The position numbers and the translations under genes are program-made. From positions 1,364,001 through 1,428,000 of the forward strand of contig NZ_CP045496.1 in NCBI RefSeq assembly GCF_015500075.1: 64,000 nt of DNA, read 5' to 3'. Shown one piece after another: positions 34,079-42,942 of this stretch (its first letter is position 1; the number at the start of each line of letters is the position of its first letter). The stretch comes from Mesorhizobium sp. INR15 (lineage in GTDB: Bacteria; Pseudomonadota; Alphaproteobacteria; Rhizobiales; Rhizobiaceae). The notes beneath the pieces were generated by a model. The model was not told the DNA's origin, ran no database searches, and saw only the letters and a program-made list of their open reading frames with translations.

Positions 34079-35224
34079 TCATTGCACCTGTTTCGGCTTG
34101 GTGATGCCGCCCTTCGAATTTGCCTCCAGCGGCATGCCATAGGCGTCCTTGGCGGTCATCGCGGCGATCACCGATTTCTCCAGCGCGCCATAGGTCTTGC
34201 CGTCGTTCTCGCCGGAAAAGATCACCACGGCGGCATAGCCGGCTTCGTTGACGAAGAAGAATGAGCCGCCGGTCTTAGGGTAGTCGGGCATGTGATGATG
34301 CAGCAGCCCGTCGTGGTAATATTGCACGCCGCGCGCCGTTTGTTTCATGCAGACGCCAAAACCGTAGCTGGGCTTGCCGGAAAAGCGCGGGCAGGGCGCC
34401 TGCGTTGGCGGCGTGCCGCCTCCCTTGGCGTAGCCCGCGTTGCCCGGCAGGGCGTCAAACCATTGCCGCGTCACCGGGCCGAGCACTCCGGACTGCTTGT
34501 CGAAAGCGTAGAGGAACCTCGCATAGTCCTCGGCGGAGATATCCCAGCCGCCATTTGGGGCGCGCGCCACCAGCGTGTCGTCGATGATGCCGGCATGCGC
34601 GGCCAGGCCCATCTCGGTGAACACCTTGCTGCAAGTTGCGGCATAGGCCTGGCCGCCGAGCAGCTGTGCGACATAGCCGAGGATGAGGTAGCCGCTGTCG
34701 CTGTAGGAGATCGTCGTGCCCGGATCGAAATCGAGCGTGGCTTGCGTTGCCGTCTTGAACGATGCGCCGACCGAGTGGTCGTTCTTGTCGTCGAAGGCGT
34801 TTTTCTCCAGCCCGGCGCGATGCGTCAGCAATTCGTCGATGGTGATCGTCTTGAAGCGCGGGTCCTTCGGTTCATTGGCGCCGCCGTTGCGCTGGAAGTA
34901 GCCGGCAAGGACCGTGCCGAGCGTATCGGTGAGCGCCAGTTGCTTGTGGTCGACCATCCCGGCAATGCACATGCCGGTGATTGCCTTGGAGAGGCTCGCG
35001 ACCGGGTGCCGCTCCGTGGGCTTCCAGCCGTGATCATAAGAGCCGACGAGGTTCTGGTGCAGCGCGATCGCGACCTCGGCGTCGGCGATGTTGTAGGTGG
35101 TCATCCATGATTTCACGGCCGCGTCGACGCTGTCGGCGACCGTGTTCGGATTTGCCAGCGCCGGCGTTGCGGCAAGCCCGGCCATCAGCGCAAAGCTCAG
35201 GCAGTTTCGCAACCCGTTGAGCAC
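34079..35224 (-). CDS. Secreted serine hydrolase, beta-lactamase/DD-peptidase fold
   Basis: A 381-aa class C beta-lactamase-like protein. The nucleophile motif is SLSK in PVASLSKAITG and the second motif is YSDSGY. I take GTG 35224 as the start: GGAGGAGG lies just upstream, and the product opens with a signal peptide (LRNCLSFALMAGLAATPALA). An upstream ATG at 35251 is possible. Such proteins include esterases and D-aminopeptidases; resistance function is not implied. It is the first chromosomal gene right of the tRNA. Confidence 0.8.
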   Translation of the reverse strand: MLNGLRNCLSFALMAGLAATPALANPNTVADSVDAAVKSWMTTYNIADAEVAIALHQNLVGSYDHGWKPTERHPVASLSKAITGMCIAGMVDHKQLALTDTLGTVLAGYFQRNGGANEPKDPRFKTITIDELLTHRAGLEKNAFDDKNDHSVGASFKTATQATLDFDPGTTISYSDSGYLILGYVAQLLGGQAYAATCSKVFTEMGLAAHAGIIDDTLVARAPNGGWDISAEDYARFLYAFDKQSGVLGPVTRQWFDALPGNAGYAKGGGTPPTQAPCPRFSGKPSYGFGVCMKQTARGVQYYHDGLLHHHMPDYPKTGGSFFFVNEAGYAAVVIFSGENDGKTYGALEKSVIAAMTAKDAYGMPLEANSKGGITKPKQVQ

Positions 35225-35327
35225 CTTGGCCTCCTCCTGGCAGAAACGCATTTCTGGCGCGAGATTGACACGGCCCGCTGGCGGCGGCCAATAACAGTCT
35301 CGGCAACAGTTCTGGTCGTTGCCCCGT

Positions 35328-35375
35328 CTTGACTCCTCGTTGCCTTGACTTCTCCTCGCCTTGACTCTGGGCAAA
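35328..35375 (+). repeat. Three 16-bp tandem repeats with CTTGACT cores upstream of rplU
   Basis: CTTGACT begins at 35328, 35344 and 35360, exactly 16 bp apart; the first two units match at 13 of 16 positions. The array lies about 120 bp before rplU. Each core resembles a -35 hexamer, but no convincing -10 is seen. A TTGACA also occurs at 35265. Confidence 0.45.
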
Positions 35376-35495
35376 CCTTCGGTTACGGACAGCGCGCAAT
35401 CGGCGTGGAGGGTTCTTCCGCGCCGCTTGTTTTTTGGTCCCGCAGACTGACAAAAAGACGGCCGAAAAGGCCGACCGAACAGCGAAAGGCAAAAA

Positions 35496-36161
35496 ATGTT
35501 CGCAGTCATTAAAACGGGCGGTAAGCAGTATCGCGTTGCCGCCAACGATCTCCTGAAGATCGAAAAAGTCGAAGCCAATGTCGGCGATATCGTCGAAATC
35601 GGCCACGTTCTCGCGCATGGCGAGGGCGAGAATGTCACGTTCGGCGCGCCGTTCGTGGAAGGCGCTTTGGTCACCGCCGAAGTCGTCGAACAGGGCAAGA
35701 ACCGCACCGTCATCGCTTTCAAGAAGCGCCGCCGGCAGAATTCGCGCCGCAAGATCGGCCATCGCCAGCTTTTGACCACCGTGCGGATCGCCGAGATCCT
35801 GCTGGCTGGCGCAAAGCCGACGAAGACGGCAGCAGTGAAGGCGCCGAAGAAGGAAGCCAAGGCAGAGGCCGCGACCGACGTGGCTGCTGAAGCCGCGCCG
35901 AAGAAGGAAGCCAAGGCCAAGACGGCTGATGCGGCCGCCGCGCCGCTGTTCAAGGCGCCTAAGGGCGAGCCGGACGACCTGACCGTGATCAAGGGCATCG
36001 GCCCGGTCGCAGCCAAGGACCTCGCCGAGCAGGGTATCATCACCTTCGCCCAGTTGGCCAAGCTGTCCGACAAGGATGTGGCCAAGATCGACGAGCACAT
36101 GCCGTTCAGCGCCGACCAGATCAAGGACTGGCGCGAACAGGCCAAGGAATTGGCGAAGTAA
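35496..36161 (+). CDS. rplU: 50S ribosomal protein L21 with C-terminal helix-hairpin extension
   Basis: Residues 1-103 are ordinary L21 (MFAVIKTGGKQYRVAANDLL, then KKRRRQNSRRKIGHRQ). A Lys/Ala/Glu-rich linker (about 108-155) leads to a second domain (about 160-221) with LTVIKGIGPVAAKDLAEQGI, a helix-hairpin-helix-like motif. The total of 221 aa is twice the standard length. Comparable long L21 forms occur in Rhizobiales. The extension may touch RNA or DNA; its role is unknown. AAAGG lies upstream of ATG 35496. Confidence 0.95.
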   Translation: MFAVIKTGGKQYRVAANDLLKIEKVEANVGDIVEIGHVLAHGEGENVTFGAPFVEGALVTAEVVEQGKNRTVIAFKKRRRQNSRRKIGHRQLLTTVRIAEILLAGAKPTKTAAVKAPKKEAKAEAATDVAAEAAPKKEAKAKTADAAAAPLFKAPKGEPDDLTVIKGIGPVAAKDLAEQGIITFAQLAKLSDKDVAKIDEHMPFSADQIKDWREQAKELAK

Positions 36162-36260
36162 GATTTCCGGCGAAACAGTCGCCGGAATCGGACTTGAAAC
36201 GGAACGCGAACGCGTTCATAAGGCCTTTTAGGCGCCTTGCGGCGCAACGGAGTTAGTTAG

Positions 36261-36530
36261 ATGGCACACAAGAAAGCTGGCGGCTCGTCGCGCAACGGTC
36301 GCGACTCGCATTCCAAGCGCCTGGGCGTGAAGAAGTTCGGCGGCGAAGCCGTCATCCCGGGCAACATCATCATTCGTCAACGCGGCACCACGTGGCATCC
36401 CGGCGTCAATGTCGGCATGGGCACGGACCACACCCTTTTTGCGCTCGAATCCGGCGCAGTCACCTTCAACAAAAAAGCCAACGGCCGAACCTACGTATCG
36501 GTCAACCCGATTAGCAAAGCAGCGGAGTAG
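36261..36530 (+). CDS. rpmA: 50S ribosomal protein L27
   Basis: An 89-aa protein with the family start MAHKKAGGSSRNGRDSHSKR and the conserved GNIIIRQRGTTWHPG. The N-terminus reaches the peptidyl transferase centre. It follows rplU by 99 bases in the usual order. Confidence 0.98.
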   Translation: MAHKKAGGSSRNGRDSHSKRLGVKKFGGEAVIPGNIIIRQRGTTWHPGVNVGMGTDHTLFALESGAVTFNKKANGRTYVSVNPISKAAE

Positions 36531-36600
36531 CCGGTTCCGCACCAGAACACCGGCAGCCCATCTCGGGAACCGGTGTCTGGCCAAGCCAGGAAATGGATCA

Positions 36601-36629
36601 GGGGAGATGGGTTTCCATCTCCCCTTTTT
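36601..36629 (+). terminator. Rho-independent terminator after rpmA
   Basis: A perfect 10-bp stem GGGGAGATGG/CCATCTCCCC with a GTTT loop is followed by TTTTT. It separates the ribosomal genes from the acetyltransferase pair. Confidence 0.9.
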
Positions 36630-36651
36630 CTTGTGCCTGGAGGACTTTGAC

Positions 36652-37239
36652 ATGGTTGCCGAAGCGGAAGACACCGAAGACGAAAGTTACGCGATAGATT
36701 GCCCGGTGCTGATCACCGAGCGGCTGGTGATGCGTGCCCCGCGTGAAAGCGATATCGGCCAGTTGGCCGCGCTTGCCGACAACCGTCATGTCGCCGAAAT
36801 GCTGGCCCGCATGCCACATCCCTATGGCGAGGCCGAGGCGCGTGCCTTCCTTGCCATGGCGAAATCCCGCCGCGCCGGTATCGCCTACGCGTTGACGCTG
36901 ACTGGCACCGAGACCTTTGTCGGCTGCGCCGGTCTCAACACCACCGAGCGTGGCCTGGAACTCGGCTACTGGATTGGCGAACCCTACTGGAAGCGTGGCT
37001 ATGCGACGGAAGCCGCGCATGCGCTGGTCGATCTCGCCTTCCAGCGCACGACGATCCAGGTGCTGCAGGCCTCGACGCGGGTGATCAATCCGGCTTCGCG
37101 CCGGGTCATCCACAAATGCGGCTTCCAATATGCCGGCCAGGGCATGCTGAACTCCATCGTCGCCGGCCAGGTGCCGGTCGAGCGCTACCGCCTCGACAGG
37201 AAGACCTGGACCAGCCTGAGGTCGTGGAAATCGAGCTGA
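36652..37239 (+). CDS. GNAT acetyltransferase, RimJ/RimL type
   Basis: A 195-aa N-acetyltransferase. The RimJ/RimL pattern is ITERLVMRAP, then GCAGLNTTERGLELGYWIGE and GYATEAAHALVDLAF, with VINPASRRVIHKCGF near the end. ATG 36652 has GGAGG eight bases upstream. The substrate is unknown; relatives modify protein N-termini or small amines. Its TGA overlaps the next ATG by one base. Confidence 0.85.
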   Translation: MVAEAEDTEDESYAIDCPVLITERLVMRAPRESDIGQLAALADNRHVAEMLARMPHPYGEAEARAFLAMAKSRRAGIAYALTLTGTETFVGCAGLNTTERGLELGYWIGEPYWKRGYATEAAHALVDLAFQRTTIQVLQASTRVINPASRRVIHKCGFQYAGQGMLNSIVAGQVPVERYRLDRKTWTSLRSWKSS

Positions 37240-37766
37240 TGAGCGAAGGTATCGGCGATATCGCGATCATGCCCATTGCGCACGAGCACATCGAGAGCTT
37301 TCATCGTGCGCTCGATGTCGTCGCGCGTGAGCGCCGATACCTGCCTTTTCTGGAGGCTCCGCCTCTTGAACAGACTCGTGCCTTTGTGATGGGGTGCATT
37401 GAGAAAGGCCATCCGCAGATGGTCGCGGTCAGCCAAGACGACGTTGTCGGCTGGTGCGATATCGTGCGTCACAGCCTGCCGATCCATGCGCATCGCGGCA
37501 CGCTTGGCATGGGAATAATCCCTGCCTATCGGGGCCGTGGCATAGGAAGGCGGCTTATCCATGCGACCCTCGCACAGGCGCGAAGGGCAGGCATGGTGCG
37601 CGTGGGGCTTGCCGTGCATGCCGACAACGCTCGCGCGATCGCGCTTTATGAGAAAGTCGGATTTGTCAGGGAAGGTGTGGAACGTGACGCCATCTATGCC
37701 GACGGCGAGTATCGCGACACGATTACAATGGCGATTGTCGAACGCGAAAACGCTACAAGGTCATGA
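37239..37766 (+). CDS. GNAT acetyltransferase
   Basis: A 175-aa GNAT protein, coupled to the preceding acetyltransferase (TGATG). The acetyl-CoA loop is IIPAYRGRGIGRRLI (R-G-x-G-x-G), followed by the C-terminal NARAIALYEKVGFVREG. The pattern is closer to RimI and aminoglycoside-type acetyltransferases than to its neighbour, so the two are not recent duplicates. Substrate unknown. Confidence 0.88.
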   Translation: MSEGIGDIAIMPIAHEHIESFHRALDVVARERRYLPFLEAPPLEQTRAFVMGCIEKGHPQMVAVSQDDVVGWCDIVRHSLPIHAHRGTLGMGIIPAYRGRGIGRRLIHATLAQARRAGMVRVGLAVHADNARAIALYEKVGFVREGVERDAIYADGEYRDTITMAIVERENATRS

Positions 37767-37777
37767 CGGTCGTGTCG

Positions 37778-38647
37778 TCAGCCAAGTTCCAGCCAGACCG
37801 GCAGGTGGTCTGAACCGACCGCCTGATCGTCGACCCAGAGCCGCTTCAACGATCTGGCGAGCGAGGCGCTGGTGAAGATGTAGTCGATGCGCTTGTGGCG
37901 GCTGGCGGCGGCAGGCTGTTTGGGGTCGACCCAGCTGGTCAGGCCGTCACCCGCCACATTGAGGCGCATGGCGGCGTCGACGGCGAAATCGGCGGTCAGC
38001 GGCATGCCGAATTCATGATCGGGCCGGCCGGCGAGTTCGACATATTCGGGCGACCCCGCCAGCATGTTGAAATCGCCCATGGCGACAAAGGCTTCAGGAT
38101 GGGGCAATTCCGGCAGGCCGATCTCGGCGACGCCGGACAAGGCACCGCCTTCAAGTGCGTAGTTCAGCAGACGTTGGCGCAGGAACTGGATCTGCCTGGC
38201 GCGTTCAACCGGGCTGCGGTGATCGAGATGAATGGAATAGAAGCGGATGAAACCAAGCGGCGTCTCGATCAAGGCCTCCAGTGCGCCGCGCTGGAAGTTC
38301 ATCACCTCGAAGCTGCGGCTGCGCGGCAAAAGCAGGTTGCGTGACAGATGAATGGGCGTCTTCGACAGGATCATATTGCCGAGCTGGAAGGTGCTGGTGA
38401 CAGCGCGGCCGTTCTCGATGCGCGAGCCGAGATTGGCCTCGAAATTGCTGCCATAGACGGCAAAGTAGTCGGGCAGGGCGTCGCCAATCTCGGCGACCAT
38501 GTCGCGCCCGCCGTTCCTGGGGTTGTTGCGGGTAACCTCCTGCAGCGCGATCACATCGGCGCCGCGCACGGCATCGGCGATGCGCCCGACGTCATATTGC
38601 TCGTCGAGGCCGATGCCGTACTGGATGTTATAGGTTACAAGCTTCAT
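37778..38647 (-). CDS. Endonuclease/exonuclease/phosphatase (EEP) family protein
   Basis: A 289-aa metal-dependent phosphoesterase. The family motifs are in order: KLVTYNIQYGIG, ALQEVTRN (metal-binding Glu), YSIHLDH, AMGDFNMLAG and the C-terminal GSDHLPVWLEL. ATG 38647 is the start used by the conserved KLVTYN segment. Substrates in the family range from DNA to phosphoinositides and sphingomyelin; no signal peptide is visible here, so a cytoplasmic role is likely. It converges with the acetyltransferase pair. Confidence 0.88.
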   Translation of the reverse strand: MKLVTYNIQYGIGLDEQYDVGRIADAVRGADVIALQEVTRNNPRNGGRDMVAEIGDALPDYFAVYGSNFEANLGSRIENGRAVTSTFQLGNMILSKTPIHLSRNLLLPRSRSFEVMNFQRGALEALIETPLGFIRFYSIHLDHRSPVERARQIQFLRQRLLNYALEGGALSGVAEIGLPELPHPEAFVAMGDFNMLAGSPEYVELAGRPDHEFGMPLTADFAVDAAMRLNVAGDGLTSWVDPKQPAAASRHKRIDYIFTSASLARSLKRLWVDDQAVGSDHLPVWLELG

Positions 38648-38745
38648 TCCGCCATCTCCGCCGCAACTATAAAACAGCCTCGCCCTTCGCCCCACCTTGG
38701 TTTAGAGCAATGGCGCAAAGCCACTAGCAGAAACTGCGCAATCCC

Positions 38746-39768
38746 ATGAAATTTCTCGATCAAGCCAAAGTTTACATTCGCTCCGGTGACGGTGGCGCCG
38801 GTTCGGTGTCGTTCCGGCGCGAAAAATTCATCGAGTTCGGCGGGCCGGATGGCGGCGATGGCGGCCGTGGCGGCGACGTCTGGCTGGAAGCGGTCAACGG
38901 GCTGAACACGCTGATCGACTATCGCTACCAGCAGCATTTCAAGGCCAAGACCGGCGTTCACGGAATGGGCCGCAACATGACCGGCGCCAAGGGCGCTGAC
39001 GTGACATTGAAAGTGCCGGCGGGAACGCAGGTGTTCGAAGAAGACAATGAAACGATGATCTGCGACATGACTGTCGTCGGGCAGCGTTTCCTGCTGGCCA
39101 AGGGCGGCAATGGCGGCTTCGGCAACCAGCATTTCAAGACCTCGACCAACCAGGCGCCGCGCCGCGCCAATCCCGGCCTGCCGGGCGAAGAGCTCAACAT
39201 CTGGCTGCGGCTGAAGCTGATCGCCGATGCCGGCCTGGTCGGACTGCCCAATGCCGGCAAGTCGACTTTCCTGGCCGCCGTTACCGCTGCCAAGCCGAAG
39301 ATCGCCGACTATCCTTTCACCACGCTGCATCCGGGCCTCGGTGTCGCGCGCATCGATGCGCGTGAATTCGTCATCGCCGACATTCCGGGGCTGATCGAAG
39401 GCGCGCATGAAGGCGTTGGCATCGGCGACCGTTTCCTTGGCCATGTCGAGCGTACGCGCGTGCTGCTGCACCTGGTCTCGGCGCAGGAGGAGAATCCGGG
39501 CAAGGCCTACAAGACCGTGCGTACCGAGCTCGACGCTTATGGCAACGGCCTGACCGACAAGGTCGAGATCGTCGCGCTTTCCCAGATCGATACGCTCGAT
39601 GCCGATGCGCGCAAGAAGAAGGTCGCTTCCTTGAAGCGTGCCGCCGGCCGCGCGCCGATGCTGTTGTCGGCGGTCACCGGCGAAGGCGTCGAGGCGGTGC
39701 TGCGGGCGGTGGTGGCGGAAGCGCGCGCGCAGATCGCGGCGCCTGTCGAGACGCGCTGGGAAAAGTAG
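38746..39768 (+). CDS. obgE: GTPase Obg
   Basis: A 340-aa ribosome-associated GTPase involved in 50S assembly and the stress response. The Gly-rich Obg fold (KVYIRSGDGGAGSVSFRREK, then GGNGGFGNQHF) is followed by the G domain with G1 GLPNAGKSTF (about 166-175), G3 DIPGLIEGA and G4-like SQID. It is four bases upstream of proB, in an operon order widespread in Rhizobiales. Confidence 0.97.
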   Translation: MKFLDQAKVYIRSGDGGAGSVSFRREKFIEFGGPDGGDGGRGGDVWLEAVNGLNTLIDYRYQQHFKAKTGVHGMGRNMTGAKGADVTLKVPAGTQVFEEDNETMICDMTVVGQRFLLAKGGNGGFGNQHFKTSTNQAPRRANPGLPGEELNIWLRLKLIADAGLVGLPNAGKSTFLAAVTAAKPKIADYPFTTLHPGLGVARIDAREFVIADIPGLIEGAHEGVGIGDRFLGHVERTRVLLHLVSAQEENPGKAYKTVRTELDAYGNGLTDKVEIVALSQIDTLDADARKKKVASLKRAAGRAPMLLSAVTGEGVEAVLRAVVAEARAQIAAPVETRWEK

Positions 39769-39772
39769 GCCG

Positions 39773-40912
39773 ATGCAGTCGCTGAAGAAATACCGGCGCA
39801 TCACCGTCAAGATCGGTTCGGCGCTGCTGGTCGACCGCGCGACGGGCCTGAAGCGTGACTGGTTGGCCTCGCTCGCCGATGATATCGCGGTGCTCGCTCA
39901 GGGCGGGGCTGAAATCCTGGTCGTGTCCTCCGGTGCGATCGCGCTCGGCCGCACCATTCTCGGCCTTGGCAAGCGGGCGCTGAAGCTCGAGGAAAGCCAG
40001 GCGGCCGCCGCCGTTGGCCAGATCGCGCTGGCCGGGGCCTGGTCGGACGCGCTCGGCAAGGGCAACCTGAAATCCGGCCAGATCCTTCTGACGCTTGGCG
40101 ATACCGAGGAGCGCCGGCGCTACCTCAACGCCCGCGCCACGATCTCGACACTGCTCAAGATGAAGGCGGTGCCGGTCATCAACGAAAACGACACCGTCGC
40201 GACGTCCGAAATCCGTTATGGCGACAATGACCGGCTGGCCGCCCGCGTCGCCACCATGATGGGTGCTGATCTTCTGGTGTTGCTCTCCGACATCGACGGG
40301 CTCTATACCGCGCCGCCGGCTCTGGACCCTGGCGCGAAATTCATTCCCGTGGTCGACCGCATCACGCCCGACATCGAGGCGATGGCGGGTGCTGCTGCCT
40401 CCGAATTGTCGCGTGGCGGCATGCGGACGAAGCTCGATGCAGGCAAGATCGCCACTGCCGCCGGCACGGCGATGATCATCACGGCGGGCACGCGGCTGTC
40501 ACCCCTGATGGCGATCGAACGCGGCGAGCGCGCCACCTTCTTCAGGCCAAGCAGCAACCCGGTGAAGGGTTACAAGACCTGGATCGCCGGCCAGCTCGAG
40601 CCGGCCGGAAGGCTGACGGTCGATGCCGGAGCCGTCGGCGCGCTCAAGTCGGGAAAATCCCTGCTGCCGGCCGGCGTGAAGCTGGTCAGCGGCAATTTCG
40701 CGCGCGGCGACACGGTGGCGATCCTGTCGCCCGAGGGCCGCGAGATCGCACGCGGGCTGGTTGCCTATGATGCCGCCGATGCCGTAAGGATCGCTGGCCT
40801 GAAGACAGCCGAAATCGAGACGGTGCTGGGCTATGAGGCGCGTTCGGCGATGATCCATCGCGACGACCTTGTGGTGAGTCATTCGGGTGACCAAGTACTG
40901 GCGGACGACTGA
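39773..40912 (+). CDS. proB: Glutamate 5-kinase
   Basis: The first step of proline synthesis, phosphorylating glutamate. The 379-aa protein has an amino acid kinase domain (VKIGSALLVD; SSGAIALGRTIL; INENDTVATSEIRYGDND) and a C-terminal PUA domain (about 280-360; KSLLPAGVKLVSGNFARGD). I use ATG 39773, four bases after obgE; the longer upstream frame runs inside obgE. proA follows 39 bases downstream. Confidence 0.97.
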   Translation: MQSLKKYRRITVKIGSALLVDRATGLKRDWLASLADDIAVLAQGGAEILVVSSGAIALGRTILGLGKRALKLEESQAAAAVGQIALAGAWSDALGKGNLKSGQILLTLGDTEERRRYLNARATISTLLKMKAVPVINENDTVATSEIRYGDNDRLAARVATMMGADLLVLLSDIDGLYTAPPALDPGAKFIPVVDRITPDIEAMAGAAASELSRGGMRTKLDAGKIATAAGTAMIITAGTRLSPLMAIERGERATFFRPSSNPVKGYKTWIAGQLEPAGRLTVDAGAVGALKSGKSLLPAGVKLVSGNFARGDTVAILSPEGREIARGLVAYDAADAVRIAGLKTAEIETVLGYEARSAMIHRDDLVVSHSGDQVLADD

Positions 40913-40951
40913 GCATTGGCCGGTGGCCAGATATCGAGCGGACGGTGAACC

Positions 40952-42238
40952 ATGCTGAAGCTGCATGAAAAATCCCGGGATGATACCGTCGTGCTGATGG
41001 CCGATATCGGCCATCGCGCCCGCGCCGCTGCCCGACCGCTGGCCGTTGCCTCGACCGAAGCCAAGAATGCAGCACTTGCCGCCATGGCCGAGGCGATCCT
41101 GGCGCGCGAGCAGGACATTCTCGATGCCAACGCCATCGATGTCTCGAATGGTGAGGAAAGCGGGCTCTCCGGCGCCTCGATGGACCGGCTGAAGCTCAAT
41201 TCCGCACGGGTCCATGCCATGGCCGACGGGATCCGCGAGATCGCCGCATTGCGCGATCCGGTCGGCGATGTCATCGCCGCCTGGGATCGCCCGAACGGGC
41301 TGCATATCGAACGCGTGCGCACGCCGCTCGGCGTCGTCGGCGTCATCTATGAAAGCCGGCCGAATGTGACCGCCGATGCCGGGGCGCTTTGCCTCAAGGC
41401 CGGCAATCCGGTCATCCTGCGCGGCGGCTCGGACTCGCTCAACTCGTCAGCGGCGATCCATGCCTGCCTTGTCGAGGGGCTGAAGGCCGCCGGCCTGCCG
41501 CAAGATGCTATCCAGCTGGTGCCCACCACCGACCGCGCCGCTGTCGGCGAGATGCTCAAAGGCCTCGGCGGCGCGCTGGATGTGATCATTCCGCGTGGCG
41601 GCAAAAGCCTGGTCGAACGCGTGCAGAACGAAGCGCGGGTGCCGGTATTCGCCCACCTCGAAGGCATCTGCCATCTCTACATCGACCGCTCCGCGAAACT
41701 CGACATGGCGGTCAACATCGCCGTCAATGCCAAGATGCGGCGCACCGGCGTCTGCGGCGCGGCGGAGACGCTGCTGGTTGACCGCGCTGTCGCCGCCACG
41801 CATCTGGTGCCGATCCTTGACGCGCTGCGCGCCGCCGGCTGCGAAATCCATGCCGATGGCGAAGTGCTGAAGGTGTTTTCCGACGCCAAGCCGGCGATCG
41901 ATGCCGATTGGGTGACCGAATATCTCGACGCCATCATCGCCGTGAAGCTGGTCGACGGCGTTGCCGACGCCATAGTGCATATCGAGACATTCTCCTCGCA
42001 TCACACAGAGGCGATCGTTGCCGAGGACGCGCAAGCGGTCGAGAGGTTCTTCAACGAGATCGATTCGGCTATCCTGCTGCACAATGCTTCGACACAGTTC
42101 GCCGATGGTGGTGAATTCGGCATGGGCGCCGAGATCGGCATCGCCACCGGCAAGATGCACGCGCGCGGCCCGGTCGGCGTCGAGCAGCTGACCTCCTTCA
42201 AATACCGCGTGCGCGGGTCTGGCCAGATACGGCCTTGA
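40952..42238 (+). CDS. proA: Glutamate-5-semialdehyde dehydrogenase (gamma-glutamyl phosphate reductase)
   Basis: The second step of proline synthesis, 428 aa. It has an ALDH-like fold with the active-site cysteine in TGVCGAAETLLVD and the conserved GVVGVIYESRPNVT. The C-terminus has MHARGPVGVEQLTSFKYRV, a ProA signature. Its TGA overlaps the possible TTG start of nadD. Confidence 0.97.
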   Translation: MLKLHEKSRDDTVVLMADIGHRARAAARPLAVASTEAKNAALAAMAEAILAREQDILDANAIDVSNGEESGLSGASMDRLKLNSARVHAMADGIREIAALRDPVGDVIAAWDRPNGLHIERVRTPLGVVGVIYESRPNVTADAGALCLKAGNPVILRGGSDSLNSSAAIHACLVEGLKAAGLPQDAIQLVPTTDRAAVGEMLKGLGGALDVIIPRGGKSLVERVQNEARVPVFAHLEGICHLYIDRSAKLDMAVNIAVNAKMRRTGVCGAAETLLVDRAVAATHLVPILDALRAAGCEIHADGEVLKVFSDAKPAIDADWVTEYLDAIIAVKLVDGVADAIVHIETFSSHHTEAIVAEDAQAVERFFNEIDSAILLHNASTQFADGGEFGMGAEIGIATGKMHARGPVGVEQLTSFKYRVRGSGQIRP

Positions 42239-42873
42239 CCGACACTTCCAAGTCTTTGCCGGATATTGGGCATCGATATCTGAAGATGCCGCATGCCGAG
42301 AAAGGCCTGGCTGTCGGGCTGTTCGGCGGCTCGTTCAACCCGCCGCATGCCGGCCATGCGCTGGTTGCCGAGATCGCGCTGCGGCGCCTGGCGCTCGACC
42401 AGCTGTGGTGGATGGTGACGCCGGGTAACCCGCTCAAGAGCGCAAGGGAATTGGCGCCGCTTGGCGAGCGGCTGCGGCTTTCCGAGGCCATTGCGCTGAA
42501 CCCGAAAATCAAGGTCACCGCTTTCGAGGCCGGCCAGCATGTCCGCTACACCGCCGACACCCTGGCGCTGGTCAAGGCGCGCAATCCCGGCGTCGATTTT
42601 GTCTGGATCATGGGTGCGGACAGCTTGCGCGATTTCCATCGCTGGCAGCGCTGGCGGCAGATCGTCATGACATTTCCGATCGCGGTCATCGACCGCCCCG
42701 GCGCGACGCTGTCATTCCTGTCGTCGGTGGTGGCCAAGACCTTTGACTACGCCCGCGTCGATGAGGGCGATGCGCCCCGACTTTCTCGAATGAAGGCGCC
42801 GGCCTGGACTTTCATCCACGGCCCACGCTCGTCACTGTCGTCAAGCGCGATCCGCGAGATGGCGAAAAGCTGA
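42235..42873 (+). CDS. nadD: Nicotinate-nucleotide adenylyltransferase
   Basis: Catalyses nicotinate mononucleotide to deamido-NAD. The nucleotidyltransferase motif is GLFGGSFNPPHAGH (HxGH), and the C-terminal SSLSSSAIREM corresponds to the ISSTxIR signature. The start could be TTG 42235 overlapping the proA stop or ATG 42286 (MPHAEKGLAVG); the conserved region begins only after the latter, so both are compatible with function. nadD followed at a distance by rsfS and rlmH is a common order. Confidence 0.93.
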   Translation: MTDTSKSLPDIGHRYLKMPHAEKGLAVGLFGGSFNPPHAGHALVAEIALRRLALDQLWWMVTPGNPLKSARELAPLGERLRLSEAIALNPKIKVTAFEAGQHVRYTADTLALVKARNPGVDFVWIMGADSLRDFHRWQRWRQIVMTFPIAVIDRPGATLSFLSSVVAKTFDYARVDEGDAPRLSRMKAPAWTFIHGPRSSLSSSAIREMAKS

Positions 42874-42942
42874 GCCGGACCCTCCTGGCCATGTCGCTTT
42901 TGCGGCGGCCTTTCTCAAGCTCATGGGCGATCCTTGCCGGGC

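Noticed and set aside
34079..35224. Annotation as antibiotic-resistance beta-lactamase
   Set aside because: The fold fits many esterases and peptidases; nothing in the sequence points to a resistance enzyme.
35225..36247. Upstream part of the long frame that includes the serine hydrolase
   Set aside because: This part runs antisense through rplU; the real gene starts at the signal peptide near 35224.
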